From Thuidium tamariscinum (Eukaryota; Streptophyta; Bryopsida; Hypnales; Thuidiaceae), in the NCBI GenBank assembly GCA_947034885.2, contig OX344749.2, forward strand, positions 11,051,501-11,115,500: a DNA stretch of 64,000 bases. Direction: 5' to 3'. The translations under genes and the position numbers were made by a program. Shown one piece after another: positions 1 through 10,797 of the stretch (position 1 is its first letter; each line of letters begins with the position of its first letter). The notes below the pieces were generated by a model. The model searched no databases. It saw only the letters and a program-made list of their open reading frames with translations, and was not told the origin of the DNA.

Positions 1-1
1 A

Positions 2-1828
2 GCTAGAATTGGAGAAGATCAGATGACACATATAGATCCCAATATGTATCCTCCACATCTAGTCTATCCTCAACCAGGAATGCAAGTACCCAACTATCAA
101 CAGCCCATTTACCAAACTTTACCTACAATGAATTATCCCACCCAGACTATACAACCAACAGTGGTAGCACCCAGGATAGTAGAACCTAAAGATACAAAGA
201 GTGATCTTTTAAATAAATTAGTAGAAGAAATGGCCGACTTAAGAGTGCAAATAACCAATGCTCTAGTCAAAAGATCTAAACCCACAAATACAAGAACAAA
301 TGTGTGGTGTACAAATTGTCAGGGGCATGGTCATTTACCTTCTGAATGTCCATCACCTACTATAGATACTGTAGACAACAAACCACAATGCACTTTTTGT
401 GGTGGAAAACACCTTACTAGCAAGTGCTGGAATCTAGCTGCAGTAAAAGAAGATTTTAAAGCAGTTAGGCAAGTCCTTCAAGTAGATACAAACAAACCAT
501 GGATTAACAAAATAAATCCTAATAAAAGACCCTTTACACGACCTAGAACAGACATGCCATATCAACCCAACGATAATAGACCTCGTTGGAATGATACATA
601 CAATGCTCCACCAGTTTGGAATGGACCTCCAACCAACCCTAACACACATCGCTATGGCACTCCTGAAAGGGGAAGACACGTAGTGTGTTATAGGTGTGGT
701 GAGTTAGGACATTACCTAAACCAATGCCCCAATGCCCGTAAACAAGTAGGTTATACACCTTGGTGCGGTAGATGTCATAAAGAAGGGCATGTTGCAGAAG
801 ATTGCACAGCACCTCCTAGGAAATTCCCACCATCTGAAAGGGATTATCCTAGAAATAAACAAGTCCAATTTTCAGAAGAAAATAATGCTAGGCCGTCTAA
901 TCATATATCTCATATCTTAGAAAATGAGAGTTATGAACCTGAAGATGTTTTTGTTGCAACTAGGGCGTCTAAAGCCAAAGAAAATTCCAAAACAAATGAA
1001 ACCCAAACTACTACTGAAAGTGAACCCATCATGACACCGGTAGTAAGTAAACAAATACCTTTGGAACCTTTGTTAGAAAAGGAAAAAGAATTGACTAATG
1101 AACTAGGGTCTGAGCCTTTAGATCCAAACAAAGAAATGACTTGGAAAGAAAGACAAGAGAGGACCCTTAGAACTTTATTAAACCAAAATCCTCCTTTAGA
1201 CCCCGATAAAATTATCAACATTCCAAAACCTCAACCTAGTACTTTACCTAGTTTCTACCAAATTCCTGCTAAAAGATTAAATTCTAAAGTTCAAAACTTA
1301 TCAAAACGCAAATTACCTAGAACTATGAAATTAACAAATGGCATGGAACCATACGATGTATTAGCAAATTTGGATAAAATCCAACCCCAAATTACACTGA
1401 AACAACTATTAGCTATATCACCTAAATGTAGGAGTGACCTAAGCACCTCCTTGGTTAGAAAAAGGGCTAAACCATTGGAAATCCATGAAATTTCTATGGA
1501 CCCTGGTGCTCCTACGGTAGATGCTATGATAGATGGATCTTTAATTTATGGAGTTCAAATTGACAGTGGATCTAGTGTCAATCTTATGAACTTCGAAACC
1601 ATGGAAGAACTAGGATTGACTACTATGACCCCAACTCCAATTATCCTTAGAATGGCAGACCAAAGTCGTGTCAAACCTTTGGGAATTTTGACCCAAATTG
1701 TCACAACTATAGGTGGAATAAATTACAAAGTAGACTACATTGTATTCAAACTCACAGAATCTATTTCATCTTATCCTATCCTATTAGGAAGACCTTGGTT
1801 GTATTCAGCCAAAGCAAAAGATGACTAG
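2..1828 (+). CDS. Ty3/gypsy retrotransposon gag-protease ORF, 5' truncated by window edge
   Basis: The frame is open from the first bases of the window, so the N-terminal capsid part of gag lies upstream; the first ATG in frame is at 23. Counting from that ATG, a Pro/Gln-rich stretch leads into four zinc knuckles: CX2CX4HX4C at about residues 95-108, a CX2CX3HX4C variant at about 122-134, and two more CX2CX4HX4C at about 220-260. A charged linker follows, then an aspartic protease with a DSG active site near residue 514 and a downstream ILLGRPWL-type motif. The frame stops at a TAG (1826-1828) and stays open beyond it into reverse transcriptase. Known for the family: gag packages RNA and protease matures the polyprotein. 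Codon use is strongly AT-rich. Confidence 0.95.
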   Translation, partial: ARIGEDQMTHIDPNMYPPHLVYPQPGMQVPNYQQPIYQTLPTMNYPTQTIQPTVVAPRIVEPKDTKSDLLNKLVEEMADLRVQITNALVKRSKPTNTRTNVWCTNCQGHGHLPSECPSPTIDTVDNKPQCTFCGGKHLTSKCWNLAAVKEDFKAVRQVLQVDTNKPWINKINPNKRPFTRPRTDMPYQPNDNRPRWNDTYNAPPVWNGPPTNPNTHRYGTPERGRHVVCYRCGELGHYLNQCPNARKQVGYTPWCGRCHKEGHVAEDCTAPPRKFPPSERDYPRNKQVQFSEENNARPSNHISHILENESYEPEDVFVATRASKAKENSKTNETQTTTESEPIMTPVVSKQIPLEPLLEKEKELTNELGSEPLDPNKEMTWKERQERTLRTLLNQNPPLDPDKIINIPKPQPSTLPSFYQIPAKRLNSKVQNLSKRKLPRTMKLTNGMEPYDVLANLDKIQPQITLKQLLAISPKCRSDLSTSLVRKRAKPLEIHEISMDPGAPTVDAMIDGSLIYGVQIDSGSSVNLMNFETMEELGLTTMTPTPIILRMADQSRVKPLGILTQIVTTIGGINYKVDYIVFKLTESISSYPILLGRPWLYSAKAKDD

Positions 1829-4800
1829 GGTAGAGGTACTTTAACCATAGGAAAAGGGCAAAATAAAATCACTTTACCACTCTTCCCTCCTAAATACAAA
1901 GGAGAAACCCAGGAAGAAGGAACAAGTGTAACCACTAAAAATCAAACTCCCAGTGATAGTGAATTAAGTGAAAACGAACAAACCCAAAAAGTTACAAGGG
2001 AATTACCTTACAAAAGTATGGGATTTGGAGAATATTTCATTCCTTTAGCAAACATAGATGATTCAGATGATGCCATTTTGGCTTGGGAAAATTCCGAAGT
2101 TTTAAACATAAATATAGAAGAAGACTCTGAGTTAGAACCAAAATCCCAATCTGATACTAGAGACATGGAAGACATGTTTGCAAATAGTGATTCTACCCCT
2201 TTACAAAGAAAAACTTTTAGGGAATCCCTAAATACACCCTTACAAGATATGAATTTAGAAACTAAAGAAAATCCTAAACTAATTAAGGTCTATTCCAATA
2301 TAACCAAAGTAGAATTTAAATATTGGCTTAATTTCTTTAAAAGGCATAAAAGTTCATTTGCTTGGAATTATGCCGATTTAAAAGGTGTACCCCCAGACAT
2401 TTGTGAACATAACATTATTTTAGAACCTGAAGCCAAACCCGTTAGACAAAGGCAATATAGAATGAATCCAAAATACTCTCTAATGGTAAAAGAAGAAATT
2501 GACAAGCTCTTAGCTTGTGGATTTATTTTTGAAGTACCATATAGTGAATGGGTCTCTCCAATTGTCATTGTTCCTAAAAAGAATGGCAAATTGAGAATAT
2601 GCCAAGATTATAGAAAATTGAATAGTATGACAAGGAAAGATCATTTTCCTTTGCCTTTCACTGACACACTATTAGACGGGGTAGCTGGTCATGAATGTTA
2701 TTCTTTCATGGATGGATTTTCAGGGTATAACCAAATTCAAATTGCCCAAATTTATAGACTATTAACGGCATTTACCACAGATTGGGGAATTTATGCCCAT
2801 ACTAAAATACCATTTGGTCTTTGTAACGCTCCTGCTACTTTTCAGAGGTTAATGACTATAGCCTTTCAAAAGTATTTAAGAAAATTCATGGAAATCTTCT
2901 TAGATGATTTTTGTGTTTATAGTACTAAAGAAAAACATGCCGAGTGTCTAGAAAAATGTTTTATTCAATGCGAAAAATATGGAATATCCATTAATGCCGC
3001 TAAATCCCAATTTGCAGTCCCTTTTGGCAAATTAGTAGGTCACATTGTATCAAATCAAGGCATTGCTACTGACCCGGATAAAGTGGCAATAATTGTCCAA
3101 TTGTCCCAACCAAACACTGTCACAGAAGTTAGAGCATTTTTAGGTCATGTTGGATATTATAGAAGATATATCTACAAATACGCCAACATAGCCATCCCTC
3201 TAACTGAGTTGACCAAAAAGAGTGAAATTGCTCCAGTATGGACAGATGCGTGTACCAAAGCCTTTGAAACTTTGAAACACAAACTTACTACTGCACCCGT
3301 CTTAATTCCACCTGATTGGGACAAAGACTTTGAGGTGTATGTAGACGCTTCAAATGTAGCCATAGGATGTGTTCTAAGTCAAAAAGATGAAAAGGGCTAT
3401 GATAAGCCAATCTATTTTGCAAGTCGTCAATTGGCGGCTGCAGAAAAGAATTATACCGTTACTGAAAGAGAAGCCTTAGGAATGATTTTCTCTGTACAAA
3501 AATTTCGCCACTACCTGTTAGGATATAAGTTTACTTTTCATGTAGATCATGATGCTTTGAAATACATGATAAATAAACCTCAGTTAAGTGGACGAATAGC
3601 TAGATGGGTTTTGTTATTACAAGAGTTTAACTTTACTATTCAAACTCGACCTGGAAAAAGTCATGCTAACGCTGACCACCTTTCTAGAATAAATCAAGAA
3701 CTTGGTAGTGAACCCATTAATGACGAATTCCCAGATGCTGCTCTATTTGCAGTTGATATCATTCCAGTAGAATACGCAGATATAATACACTATCTTTCTA
3801 CGGGTCAATGTCTTGTAGAGTATACCGAAAAACAAAAACAAAAATTAGTTTATAAGGCAAGCCCATATACTCTATTAGACAATGTCCTTTATAAAAAGGG
3901 TAAAGACGAAATCTTGAGACGTTGTATTAATCCAAGCGAAATACCCCTTATCCTAGAGGGATGCCACACTGATGTTTGTGGTGGACACTTTGCTGGATTA
4001 GTTACAGCTCAAAAGGTTTTACAGTCAGGCTATTGGTGGCCCACTTTATTTACTGATGCAATTAAATTTGTTAGAAAATGTGACCCCTGTCAGAGAGTAG
4101 GAAAACCTACACCAACCTCAGCCATGCCTTTAACCCCAATTCTTGCCCAAATTCCATTTGAGAAATGGGGCATAGATTTTGTGGGTCCTATTAATCCACC
4201 AAGTAGAGAAGGTAGAAAAAGGTACATCCTTGTGGCCACAGAATATGTTACAAAATGGGCCGAGGCCCTAGCCACAAGAAATGATGATGCCAACACCGTT
4301 GCAAAATTTCTATATGAAAACATAATTACACGATTTGGGTGTCCTAAAGAATTGGTTAGTGATAGAGGTACCCATTTTGTCAATGAAACAATTGCCAAAT
4401 TAACGGAAAAATATTTCATAAAACATAGAAAAACTAGTCCCTACCATCCAAGGGCAAATGGTCAAACTGAAAAGACCAATGGAATATTATGTAAAATTAT
4501 AACCAAAACGGTCCAAGGCTCAAATACAGACTGGGATGCTAGAGTCTTTGATGCCTTGTGGGCCTATAGAACTGCATATAAAGTTACAACCAAATACACC
4601 CCTTTTCAATTAGTCTATGGACAAGAAGCCATACTTCCAATTGAACTGGAAGTTCAATCTTTAAGAGTGGCTCTAGAGCATAGACTAGGAAACGTGGAAT
4701 CATTGCAAGAAAGACTTGTCATGTTAGAAAAATTAGATGAAACTAGACGACAAGCCTATTTTAACACTTTAGCTATCCAAAATCGAAGAAAAAGTTATTA

Positions 4801-5020
4801 TGATAGTAAACTTAGTCCCAAAAGTTTACAACCAAATGACTTAGTCCTTTTATTCGATAGTAGATTCCATAAATTCCCTGGTAAATTTAAAATGCGGTGG
4901 TTTGGTCCGTATAAAATTTTAAAATCTTTTCCAAATGGGTCCGTCGAATTGCAAGACTTTAACGGAAATGTCCATTCGACCCGCTATAATGGCTATCGGC
5001 TTAAACCATACATAACTTGA
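1829..5020 (+). CDS. Ty3/gypsy pol: reverse transcriptase, RNase H, integrase
   Basis: This is the same reading frame as gag-protease, separated only by the TAG at 1826-1828; the first ATG after it is at 2018 and gives a 1,000-residue product. RT shows the SPIVIVPKKNG block, the SFMDGFSGYNQI aspartate and the FLDDF catalytic pair (near nt 2,900). RNase H shows YVDAS, TEREALG and HVDHDALKY. Integrase has the H-H-C-C zinc finger (HTDVCGGH ... CDPC), then GIDFVGP, VSDRGTHF and a Glu in GQTEKTNG, so the catalytic triad is present. The protein ends with a GPY/F-like module (FGPYKIL) and no chromodomain, which points to a non-chromoviral Ty3 lineage (Tat/Athila-like). No frameshift was seen in these 1,000 codons. 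Confidence 0.95.
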   Translation, partial: GRGTLTIGKGQNKITLPLFPPKYKGETQEEGTSVTTKNQTPSDSELSENEQTQKVTRELPYKSMGFGEYFIPLANIDDSDDAILAWENSEVLNINIEEDSELEPKSQSDTRDMEDMFANSDSTPLQRKTFRESLNTPLQDMNLETKENPKLIKVYSNITKVEFKYWLNFFKRHKSSFAWNYADLKGVPPDICEHNIILEPEAKPVRQRQYRMNPKYSLMVKEEIDKLLACGFIFEVPYSEWVSPIVIVPKKNGKLRICQDYRKLNSMTRKDHFPLPFTDTLLDGVAGHECYSFMDGFSGYNQIQIAQIYRLLTAFTTDWGIYAHTKIPFGLCNAPATFQRLMTIAFQKYLRKFMEIFLDDFCVYSTKEKHAECLEKCFIQCEKYGISINAAKSQFAVPFGKLVGHIVSNQGIATDPDKVAIIVQLSQPNTVTEVRAFLGHVGYYRRYIYKYANIAIPLTELTKKSEIAPVWTDACTKAFETLKHKLTTAPVLIPPDWDKDFEVYVDASNVAIGCVLSQKDEKGYDKPIYFASRQLAAAEKNYTVTEREALGMIFSVQKFRHYLLGYKFTFHVDHDALKYMINKPQLSGRIARWVLLLQEFNFTIQTRPGKSHANADHLSRINQELGSEPINDEFPDAALFAVDIIPVEYADIIHYLSTGQCLVEYTEKQKQKLVYKASPYTLLDNVLYKKGKDEILRRCINPSEIPLILEGCHTDVCGGHFAGLVTAQKVLQSGYWWPTLFTDAIKFVRKCDPCQRVGKPTPTSAMPLTPILAQIPFEKWGIDFVGPINPPSREGRKRYILVATEYVTKWAEALATRNDDANTVAKFLYENIITRFGCPKELVSDRGTHFVNETIAKLTEKYFIKHRKTSPYHPRANGQTEKTNGILCKIITKTVQGSNTDWDARVFDALWAYRTAYKVTTKYTPFQLVYGQEAILPIELEVQSLRVALEHRLGNVESLQERLVMLEKLDETRRQAYFNTLAIQNRRKSYYDSKLSPKSLQPNDLVLLFDSRFHKFPGKFKMRWFGPYKILKSFPNGSVELQDFNGNVHSTRYNGYRLKPYIT

Positions 5021-5032
5021 GGACAAGTTATG

Positions 5033-5047
5033 GTTTAAGTGAGGGGC
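5033..5047 (+). other. Polypurine-tract-like sequence just after pol
   Basis: The 15-mer GTTTAAGTGAGGGGC lies 13 bases beyond the pol stop, where plant Ty3 elements often carry the primer for plus-strand synthesis. The same 15-mer recurs exactly at 10798-10812, just after the second ORF. It could be a second (central) polypurine tract, or mark the 3' end of a separate element. Confidence 0.55.
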
Positions 5048-7938
5048 CCCTAAAATGAGTTCAAAAATTTGGCAAATTAAATTAAACTAATATTTAAAAA
5101 CAAAAATTAAAAATTAAAAACAAAAACAAAAACAAAAACAAAAATTAAAAAATTAAAAATTAATATATATTTGAAAAGATAAATCCTAAATGTTGAAAAT
5201 TTTCAAGGAAATCTCAAATTAATACCACCAATCATGGTCAAATCGTCGAAGTACTCAAAGGCTTGGCAATAAATGTCAAGTAGTCGGACTCAATTCGACT
5301 AGTAATCATGACACTCATTGACGAGTGGCCTACCCTATTACCGTGGCGGCCCTGTCAGTCAAGTTGCCTCTTGCGATCTGCCGCAAGCCTCAGCACCTTC
5401 AAACTGACAAATTGACAGAACTCTTTTCTTCGATTCTTGGGCGTATAGTGTGTAAGAAAACGATCGCATCCTGAGCGCAATCGGGACAAACATGGAGTGT
5501 TAAAATTTTTCTTGGAAAGCACGTGGAATGAGGACAAATCGACGGAATTTCTTGCCGCTACACTCCTCGAGGTATGTGGGCGCTTGTAAATCTGTTCTTG
5601 GTAGGGTTTTGGATTGATTATGAACTAAATTTTTTGTGAGGAAACCCTAAGTCGAGTAGACAGAGTACAATGTTGAATTGCCGAGTGAATTTGAGGGCAA
5701 ATAGACTGAAGAATTGTCAAATTTGAATTGAGAATGGTGCGCCAAAGCTTCCAGAGTCGAAATTTTGTGAAACCTGAGTCCAAATAGAGAATAGGGTTTG
5801 TCAAATCGACGGAAATCGCTCACATTTTCCAATTGCCTATAGTTGCAGTAAAATCGATTGCGTAGCGAACGTGAGTGTGAAGGTCGATTTGGCGATTGGA
5901 AGACGGGCGAGGTCAAGTCGATACAGGTATGATTGAGGGGTGATCAAATACTAATTGTGGACGATTTTTCAGATCAAGTCGACAACAATTGTAATAGCGC
6001 GAGTCAAGTAGACTGTTGTAGGACGGTTTGTCATTCTTTTGAAATCAATCGGGCAGTAGGATTGCAAGGAGCAAATTGCAGAGAGTCAAATTGATTGCAG
6101 TGTTATTGGTTTTCTTTTCACTGACTCTTCCTCTGCCCTCATTTACAGACATTACTGATTTTACATTGGAGAAGGAAGCAAGCAGAAGTCCAGTTGACAG
6201 CTTGAGTACCACACTGAGAGGTGAGCTTTACAGACAAGTAGACAAAACTGTTTTGTTACAATTTGAATGATAATGTTCTCAGTCCATTCAGTTGCAAAGT
6301 CCAATTGTCATTGCAAGAGCGATAAATTGTCAAAACATGATAATGACTAAGAGGAACCTGTTGAGAGATAATAAGATCGAATTGTCTGATAACTACAAAG
6401 AAAAGTAAATCTAAAAATACTAAAATGCGGTCAAGTTGGGTATGGAGAGAACATGATAATATTATTGAGTGTTTAGTCCAATTGTCAATCTCTCTAAATC
6501 CAATTCTCAAAAAGTAAAAAGAAAACAGTATGTTCAAAGATCGAGTGGACAGGTGAAAAAGAAATTTGGATTGAGTCTATTTGTCTTTGCTTCAAGGTTA
6601 ATTCAAGAACTATTTGGAAATCAGTCAAGAAAGATAGGACAATTCAGTCTTGATGCAAAATCTCAAATTGCCTATTCTAACTCCCTCCTAATCTTCTAAT
6701 CTTGACAGCATTCTGAGAGAGTGTCAAATTGCCTCCAAAAGTCTCCTCCGTGTCGTCCCAGGATCACTGCGAGTGAGTTGAGGCAACAATTTGACAGACA
6801 GACAGGACTCACAGGAGGTACGCATAGACAAATTGCCGAGAGTTCTCATTTTTGTTGCAACATCTTATAGACTTTGTCAAATTGTCAGAATAGAAATCTG
6901 TAGAGCCAGCCAAGTCATTGTCATGCTATTGCAATCTTGAGGGGAGAATCCAATAGATTGAACAAGTCTATTAGTCATATTCAGGGTGCATAGAAACAGA
7001 TCAAGTCGTCATTTCTTTTAATCACAGTAAATAAAATTTGCTAAGTAGACTATGAATAAAGAAAATTGAAGATTAAAAACTTGCTGTGAGGAAGAGAACA
7101 TGATAAAATTGAGAGTGAACACCCTGTTTCTCTGGAGTTTTACATTGAATCCGAAAATAATGTTAAATAGACTTTAATCCAGTTGTCGAGTAGATCGTGA
7201 AGAAAAACCGTGAAAGCAATTGTCAAATTAACTAAGAGTGCAATCTCGTGAGAACTAAGAGAACATGATAATAATGGGAGAAAATTTGATGAAATTAAAA
7301 TCAAGTTCATTCGATTAGTCTACAAGAGAGAAGAACAATAGATCCCTCCCTTCCCTGTTTTGAGACCTCTGAATTCTAAGTCAAATTGCCGAGTGATATA
7401 GGAAGCCATAGCTATTAACTACAATCAATTTGACTGTAAAGAAATGAATTCTTGAGAGAAAATGAGCGAAAATTGTGAGGTTATGACTATGTGAGGATTC
7501 CAAAATTGTGAAGTCAAAATTGTCTCTAAAAGTTCAGTCTAATAGTCCAAGCTATAACATGATAAGGAAGCTCGCTAAGAGTCTAATCGTCACGAGATTT
7601 TGAAATTAAGAAAAGAAGCAAAAGAAAGGAAGCAGACTGTAGTATCGGGCAAGAAGCTTGAGGAAGTGATTAAATAAGTCTAATAGATAAATTGAGAGTT
7701 GGTAAAGGTCTAATTGCTGAGAGATTGATGAGTCAGAGTCAATTTGCCAAGACTAGAGCTGAATCAGGTCTAATTATGGAAAATAGATAGTCGGTCTAAG
7801 ACAAATTGTTCCAACTTAAAGCATTTCATTAGTCCAATAGTCCAAGAAGTCCAATTGTCAGTTGTGTCATTGTCAATAGGCAGTAAGTAAGAGGGTGAAG
7901 TCTAATTGCTGGCGCGATCCAAACAGACGAAGGGCAGG
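5048..7938. mobile_element. Non-coding interior of the retroelement with dense GTCNARTNGNC motifs
   Basis: No convincing ORF lies here. The first 120 bases are A-rich (CAAAAA units). From about 5,238 onward the sequence is filled with variants of an 11-base motif: for example GTCAAATCGAC at 5,799, GTCAAGTAGAC at 6,003, GTCCAATTGTC at 6,476, GTCAAATTGCC at 6,723 and 7,381, and GTCTAATAGTC at 7,538. My by-eye tally is about 45-50 in 2.7 kb. The stretch may be an internal untranslated region between pol and the second ORF, or an LTR of the upstream element. I could not find its terminal repeats. Confidence 0.6.
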
Positions 7939-10782
7939 ATGGCACTAAAGAAGAAAACCAAGGTGCTGCACATTACCGCAGTCCCCTTGTGCCATCTGGA
8001 GCCTGAAGTCTTACAGAAGTACCAACAGTTGAGGCAGACATTGGAGCAGGCGGGGCTTTGGAATTTTGTCAATTCAACTTGGCCTGATCCTGATATGGAC
8101 CTGGTGCGTCAATTTGTCCAAGAAAGTCGTCATGGAGAAGTGGACGATGTCGTGATCAATGGCGTCCCAATCACCCTCAGCCCAGCAGCACTTTCACAAG
8201 TCCTGATGATCCCAGAAGGCGGAGACAAGTTGACTGACCTTCCACGAATCACTGCGGGAGACAAGACAGAGCTGTTTGGAGTAGTGGGAGAGGGAGCAAG
8301 AAAATTCAACGGCTGGCCACTCACGTCAATTTGCCAGCACGAGCTTGGAGTCTGGATGGTCTACCTCAACCATAGGTTCTTCTTGACTACACTCCCAGAG
8401 TTTGCAGAAGATGAAGCTGTGGTGGCGTGTCTATCGGCCTGGAAAGGACGTCAAATCGATTGGGGCGATGTGGTGTACAGGAGGATTAAATTGGAGCTCC
8501 AGGTGAAGAAGGCAAGAGATCCTCTCAATCTTGTATCAGCAACCTGGATTTTGGCGATTTGCCTCAGCGCGTATCTTTCCCAGTCCATTCGCCCATTTCA
8601 GTCTATTCAGCCTACGGGGGTGCCTTTGTCGACTCTGTTATCCCCTACTCCAATATCCAAGAGAACGCCCACATCAACACCCAGGGCATCACCAACGAAA
8701 GACAAGTCGATTGGGAGCTTCAAGAAGCCCACCACTGAGACTACACCATCCACGCACAAGACTTCTACCAGCGGCAAATCGACAGTGAGTAGCGACACTG
8801 ACATTAATGATCGGCCCACGGAGCTCCTGCGCCGCAATAAGGAGTTGCAAGAGGAATGTCGAATTGCCAAGTTGGAGATTCAATCACTGAGGACTGTAGA
8901 GACAAAAATGCATGAGCAGCTCCGACAGACTAAAGCAGAGAGGGATGCATTGTCCAACTCGCATCTTCGCTCACAGGACGAGTTGACCAAGCTGCGTGTG
9001 GAGAGCTCACGCTTGCAACGGGTTTCAGAAGAAAAATCCAAGATGGTAGTGGGACTGCGGGAGCAAACCACGAGTCATCGCAAGGAGAAGGACAAATTGC
9101 AAGCTGCCCTTGACAGACTGCGCGAGGAGTATGAGCAGATGCAGATCCAACCAAGTCCAGTAGACCGCAAGGCACCCGCCTCGGTTCCTACACAGGAAAG
9201 GAGTGACAAAGTCAAATCGATGGAGGCGGACATCAGACTCTTGGTGAACTCCAATGAGGAGCTGCAACAGGAGAAGGAGAAGACGGAGGAGACTACTCAC
9301 CGACTTCAGAGAGCTTTGTGGAAGCACCAAGCCGAATCGGCCCCCACCTTTTCCCTCTTCCGCGGATATGAGCTGCAAAGAGGAGTGTTCTTGAGCATTC
9401 ACAATCTGGAGAAAGGTCAAGTGGTCACTCGTGATCTATTTGATGACATTTGGGATGCGGCAGCTCACTACACCAACATGCAAAATTTGTTTTGCGAGAT
9501 ACTAGTCAGGGAGGACTTGAAGCTTGAGGACTATTCGGTTCTTTTCTATCCCATTGCAGATATAGCCGCGCGGGCCTTGTACTATTACATGGCCTTGGAG
9601 ACTCAGCTACGCCAACGACGTCAAATCGACTTCAGTTATGAGCCTCAACGGAAAATTCGAATTGAAGATCACTCCAGTCAACTTGGCGAAGTGGCAGCTA
9701 ACGCAGAGTCGAGGCGCAGTTGGAGGGAAGAGATGTTGAAGATTCAGGCTCTCATCAAGCCCACCAACCCCGATAGTGTGGCGAATGTGCACACGGTGTT
9801 GTCGAGTTGCCTGGCTCAAGAAGAGGTGGCCCAGCGCGGAGAATTTACCACGAGCCACTATGCTTTTGCAGTTCAGTCGACTTATGAGCGGCTACAGAAG
9901 GCAACGGACGAGTTGGCGAGGGGCAATTTGACCATGCCAAACACCAGGAAGAGCGCCATCATCAATTTGCCATCACAAGTGTACAAGCTGGCAAGGTGGC
10001 TCAAGCTGCAGACTCCTGTGCAGGGGAACGCGCTCACAAGACAATTTTTGGGCCGCTACTACGCGATGTATCAGGATATGCGCAAGGAGCAGCCTGTGCC
10101 ATCGTGGGAAGCCCTGCGTTGGTTGATACAAGATTATGGGGACTCAGTCACGGAGAATCGGCCTTGGGACCTGCATTACAGGAGCGAGTCGGTCAATTGG
10201 ACGGTGGCTCCACCAACTGTGGTGTCTACTCACGCCCAGTTTTGTGACTGCCCACGTCGCCATCTTTGGAAGCCCACGGTAGTATTGGACTCAGTGGAGT
10301 ACAACTGGCCCAAGATTGAGGGTCGATTTGACGATCCAATGACCTGTGCAGATGCTTATCACGCATTCCATGAGGCCCACATCAATCACACGGATCCAGT
10401 TTGCTTTAGAGCTGCGGTCTTCTGCGACTTTCTCTGCTATATGTGCGCCACCTATCAAGTTGTCATCAACGTGAATGAGTTCAACATTCACCGGCTAGAG
10501 TTTCATCTACTCGTCAAGTTGCAGCATCAGAGCGCCCGCTGGTACAGACTTCTGGAGGTGATGGCGATTACCCACTTCCTCAACGGACCTCATCTCTCCC
10601 TGGTCAACGAATTCAACACCACGAGGAAGACCGCTGTGGAGAACTGGTTCAAGTACCAGCGCACCAACAACCCTCAGTTGCTGCTACGGGATGACGATTT
10701 GCAAAGGGCCTCAGACAAGTTGGAGAAGCGGGACCGGGAGAGAGAGGAGCGCGACCGCAACAAACAAAGGCGATTCGATTGA
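7939..10782 (+). CDS. Second long ORF of the retroelement: 947-aa coiled-coil protein, function unknown
   Basis: The start is the ATG at 7939; the frame is also open slightly upstream. Residues about 30-230 hold an alpha-helical region with the layout seen in 'putative plant transposon protein' domains of plant retroelements (…VWMVYLNHRFFLTTLPEF… followed by …WGDVVYRRIKLEL…); this match is from memory and weak. A Ser/Thr/Pro-rich linker (about 235-290) leads to a long coiled coil (about 293-467), then a globular C-terminal half and a charged tail rich in Arg, Glu and Lys. There is no zinc knuckle, protease or polymerase motif. Composition is near 50 % GC, clearly richer than the AT-rich gag-pol, which suggests a different origin. 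It lies between pol and the probable 3' LTR, where Tat/Athila elements carry extra ORFs. The frame is intact over 947 codons. It also carries many copies of the GTCNARTNGNC motif, in all three codon phases. Confidence 0.8.
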   Translation: MALKKKTKVLHITAVPLCHLEPEVLQKYQQLRQTLEQAGLWNFVNSTWPDPDMDLVRQFVQESRHGEVDDVVINGVPITLSPAALSQVLMIPEGGDKLTDLPRITAGDKTELFGVVGEGARKFNGWPLTSICQHELGVWMVYLNHRFFLTTLPEFAEDEAVVACLSAWKGRQIDWGDVVYRRIKLELQVKKARDPLNLVSATWILAICLSAYLSQSIRPFQSIQPTGVPLSTLLSPTPISKRTPTSTPRASPTKDKSIGSFKKPTTETTPSTHKTSTSGKSTVSSDTDINDRPTELLRRNKELQEECRIAKLEIQSLRTVETKMHEQLRQTKAERDALSNSHLRSQDELTKLRVESSRLQRVSEEKSKMVVGLREQTTSHRKEKDKLQAALDRLREEYEQMQIQPSPVDRKAPASVPTQERSDKVKSMEADIRLLVNSNEELQQEKEKTEETTHRLQRALWKHQAESAPTFSLFRGYELQRGVFLSIHNLEKGQVVTRDLFDDIWDAAAHYTNMQNLFCEILVREDLKLEDYSVLFYPIADIAARALYYYMALETQLRQRRQIDFSYEPQRKIRIEDHSSQLGEVAANAESRRSWREEMLKIQALIKPTNPDSVANVHTVLSSCLAQEEVAQRGEFTTSHYAFAVQSTYERLQKATDELARGNLTMPNTRKSAIINLPSQVYKLARWLKLQTPVQGNALTRQFLGRYYAMYQDMRKEQPVPSWEALRWLIQDYGDSVTENRPWDLHYRSESVNWTVAPPTVVSTHAQFCDCPRRHLWKPTVVLDSVEYNWPKIEGRFDDPMTCADAYHAFHEAHINHTDPVCFRAAVFCDFLCYMCATYQVVINVNEFNIHRLEFHLLVKLQHQSARWYRLLEVMAITHFLNGPHLSLVNEFNTTRKTAVENWFKYQRTNNPQLLLRDDDLQRASDKLEKRDREREERDRNKQRRFD

Positions 10783-10797
10783 CGAGGGCGTCAATCA

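Noticed and set aside
6076..6270. Short open frame with a hydrophobic N-terminus resembling a signal peptide
   Set aside because: It begins with TTG rather than ATG, lies in the motif-dense non-coding retroelement stretch, and shows no other protein feature.
5048..7938. Reading this stretch as the 3' LTR of the gag-pol element with ORF2 belonging to a second element
   Set aside because: Not excluded, but no terminal repeat or TG start follows the 5033-5047 tract, while TGTGAACC does follow 10798-10812; the single-element reading was preferred.
8607..9420. Several minus-strand frames opposite the second retroelement ORF
   Set aside because: They are shadows of a GC-rich coding frame on the plus strand; none has a recognisable domain.
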